DNA from: Verrucomicrobiota bacterium
GTDB taxonomy: Bacteria > Verrucomicrobiota > Verrucomicrobiia > Chthoniobacterales > UBA10450
Reading direction: 5' to 3'
DNA: 6,134 bases
Assembly: GCA_003219995.1 (NCBI GenBank)
Contig: QHRC01000118.1
Coordinates: 1-6,134 of the forward strand
The notes under the pieces were generated by a model. The model saw nothing but the letters and a program-made list of their open reading frames with translations, did no database searches and had not been told where the DNA came from. The translations under genes were made by a program, and so were the position numbers. Below, piece by piece: positions 5,498-6,134 of the stretch (positions within the stretch are counted from its first letter, which is position 1; each line of letters opens with the position of its first letter).

Positions 5498-5791
5498 CTA
5501 TTTGACCTTCGCCAGAATGCTTTCCATCTCTTCCCGGCGGAAGGCACGCATTGTCTGGCTCTTGACGTTGCCGAGTGAGCCGAGCTTGAGACTGAAAGCG
5601 CTCACGGTTTCGTCATCGGGAGAGTCAAGCAAGAGGACCACATCGTACGCGCCCATCGTCCAAAATGCGTCAGTGACTTTCGCACCCATTTTTTCGGCCT
5701 CGGCCGTCGCGGCGGCGGCGCGTTTGACGGAATCTTTGACGTTGCGAATGCCCTGGTCGGTAAACTGAAGAAGACTGACATACTTAGCCAT
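5498..5791 (-). CDS. GYD domain-containing protein
   Basis: 97-residue soluble protein of the GYD family, small ferredoxin-like alpha/beta barrel proteins of unknown function. It opens with a beta strand, KYVSLLQFTDQGIRNVKDS. A helix rich in Ala, Lys and Glu follows (residues 19-35), then the family motif MGAYDVVLLLDSPDD (46-60), where Gly47-Tyr49-Asp50 corresponds to the signature. The end, KSQTMRAFRREEMESIL, matches the usual C-terminal strand and helix. Length is that of the whole family and nothing is missing. ATG 5789-5791 is well supported by AAGGA 9 nt upstream. It follows the RND gene on the same strand by 96 bp but has its own promoter-like sequence, so it may be transcribed separately. 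A hairpin lies right behind its stop codon. Confidence 0.9.
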   Translation of the reverse strand: MAKYVSLLQFTDQGIRNVKDSVKRAAAATAEAEKMGAKVTDAFWTMGAYDVVLLLDSPDDETVSAFSLKLGSLGNVKSQTMRAFRREEMESILAKVK

Positions 5792-5800
5792 AATGTTCGT

Positions 5801-5807
5801 TCCTTTC
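5801..5807 (-). promoter_or_regulatory. Shine-Dalgarno of the GYD gene
   Basis: On the minus strand GAAAGGA ends 9 nt before ATG 5789-5791. It is the clearest ribosome binding site of the recognised genes here and fixes this start. Confidence 0.6.
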
Positions 5808-5825
5808 GTGGGGTTTCGTTTAAAA

Positions 5826-5853
5826 ATTATGGCAGGGCTTGTGTATTTGCAAA
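5826..5853 (-). promoter_or_regulatory. possible sigma-70 promoter for the GYD gene
   Basis: On the minus strand TTTGCA (5848-5853; 4 of 6 to TTGACA) and CATAAT (5826-5831; 5 of 6 to TATAAT) are 16 bp apart. They lie 35 to 62 bp upstream of the GYD start, in the gap after the RND gene. This supports separate transcription of the GYD gene. Confidence 0.35.
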
Positions 5854-5887
5854 AACAGCGCGGCGGTTTCTTCGAGCAGATCGCAAC

Positions 5888-6134
5888 TTAGTGCGCCCCG
5901 GCCGGCACTGGTTTGAGCCGGCCGTCCCCTTCGCTTGGCTCGGATGCGGGCTCTGCTTCGTGATGAGTGTGCGCGCTGCGCAGAAATGGAACGCGATCCA
6001 GCACATGTTCCTGGAACCATTCGAGCCAGAGGTAGATCACCGGCGTGACGAAGAGAGTCACCATTTGGGAGAAAATAAGGCCGCCGACGATCACCAGTCC
6101 GAGCGGCCGGCGCGAAGAAGCGTCCTGACCAAAA
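5888..6134 (-). CDS. RND (AcrB-type) efflux pump, C-terminal fragment
   Basis: The frame is open from the right edge to TAA at 5888-5890 and gives the last 81 residues of a protein that normally has over 1000. The fragment begins [22 protein letters not shown] and continues [17 protein letters not shown]. This is the last transmembrane helix of AcrB/MdtC-like HAE-RND transporters, where the RRPLG...GGL..S...TL.VTP.IY pattern is strongly conserved. The remaining 41 residues form a hydrophilic cytoplasmic tail containing [17 protein letters not shown], variable in this family. RND pumps export drugs, dyes or metals with a periplasmic adaptor and an outer-membrane channel; those genes would lie outside the window. 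A GTG at 6092-6094 is not the start; it lies inside the membrane segment. Substrate class cannot be told from this end alone. Confidence 0.92.
   Translation of the reverse strand, partial: FGQDASSRRPLGLVIVGGLIFSQMVTLFVTPVIYLWLEWFQEHVLDRVPFLRSAHTHHEAEPASEPSEGDGRLKPVPAGAH

Noticed and set aside
1..6134. Search for CRISPR array, tRNA, rRNA, transposase, toxin-antitoxin or phage genes.
   Set aside because: None seen. The CPBP protease and NYN protein occur in some defence contexts, but here they are unlinked and on opposite strands.

Overview
The window looks like a piece of a moderately GC-rich soil or environmental bacterial chromosome. The mix of products, the variable Shine-Dalgarno signals and above all the intergenic repeats (7-bp-period arrays and GCGGCTG/CAGCCGC palindromes) remind me of Verrucomicrobiota such as the Chthoniobacterales. 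That placement is inference; no marker gene is present.

Layout. 1-174 (+): C-terminal end of an OsmC-family protein, whose start lies left of the window. 251-2162 (-): a co-directional group transcribed right to left, consisting of a KirBac-type inward-rectifier potassium channel, a thioredoxin-fold [2Fe-2S] ferredoxin 22 bp after it, and a small exported protein of unknown function 39 bp or more after that. 2163-2350: divergent intergenic region holding a heptamer array and a 65-bp palindromic element. 2351-3022 (+): NYN/DUF88 (LabA-like) putative nuclease. 3178-4557 (+): complete MATE-family efflux transporter. 4621-5301 (-): CPBP (Abi) intramembrane protease, convergent with the MATE gene. 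5302-5497: intergenic DNA with a REP-like hairpin. 5498-5791 (-): small GYD-domain protein with its own likely promoter and Shine-Dalgarno. 5888-6134 (-): C-terminal end of an RND (AcrB-type) efflux pump running off the right edge.

How the genes relate. Two of the complete or partial genes are drug/solute exporters (MATE, RND), but they are on opposite strands and are not one operon. The only convincing operon is channel-ferredoxin (possibly plus the exported protein). No defence island, CRISPR array, transposase, phage gene, tRNA or rRNA is visible. The gene content is ordinary.

The least ordinary signal is non-coding. Four separate arrays with a 7-bp period lie exactly at gene borders: at the OsmC stop codon, just before the KirBac start codon, at the MATE stop codon, and inside the 5' end of the CPBP reading frame. 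Two further palindromic elements sit in intergenic DNA.
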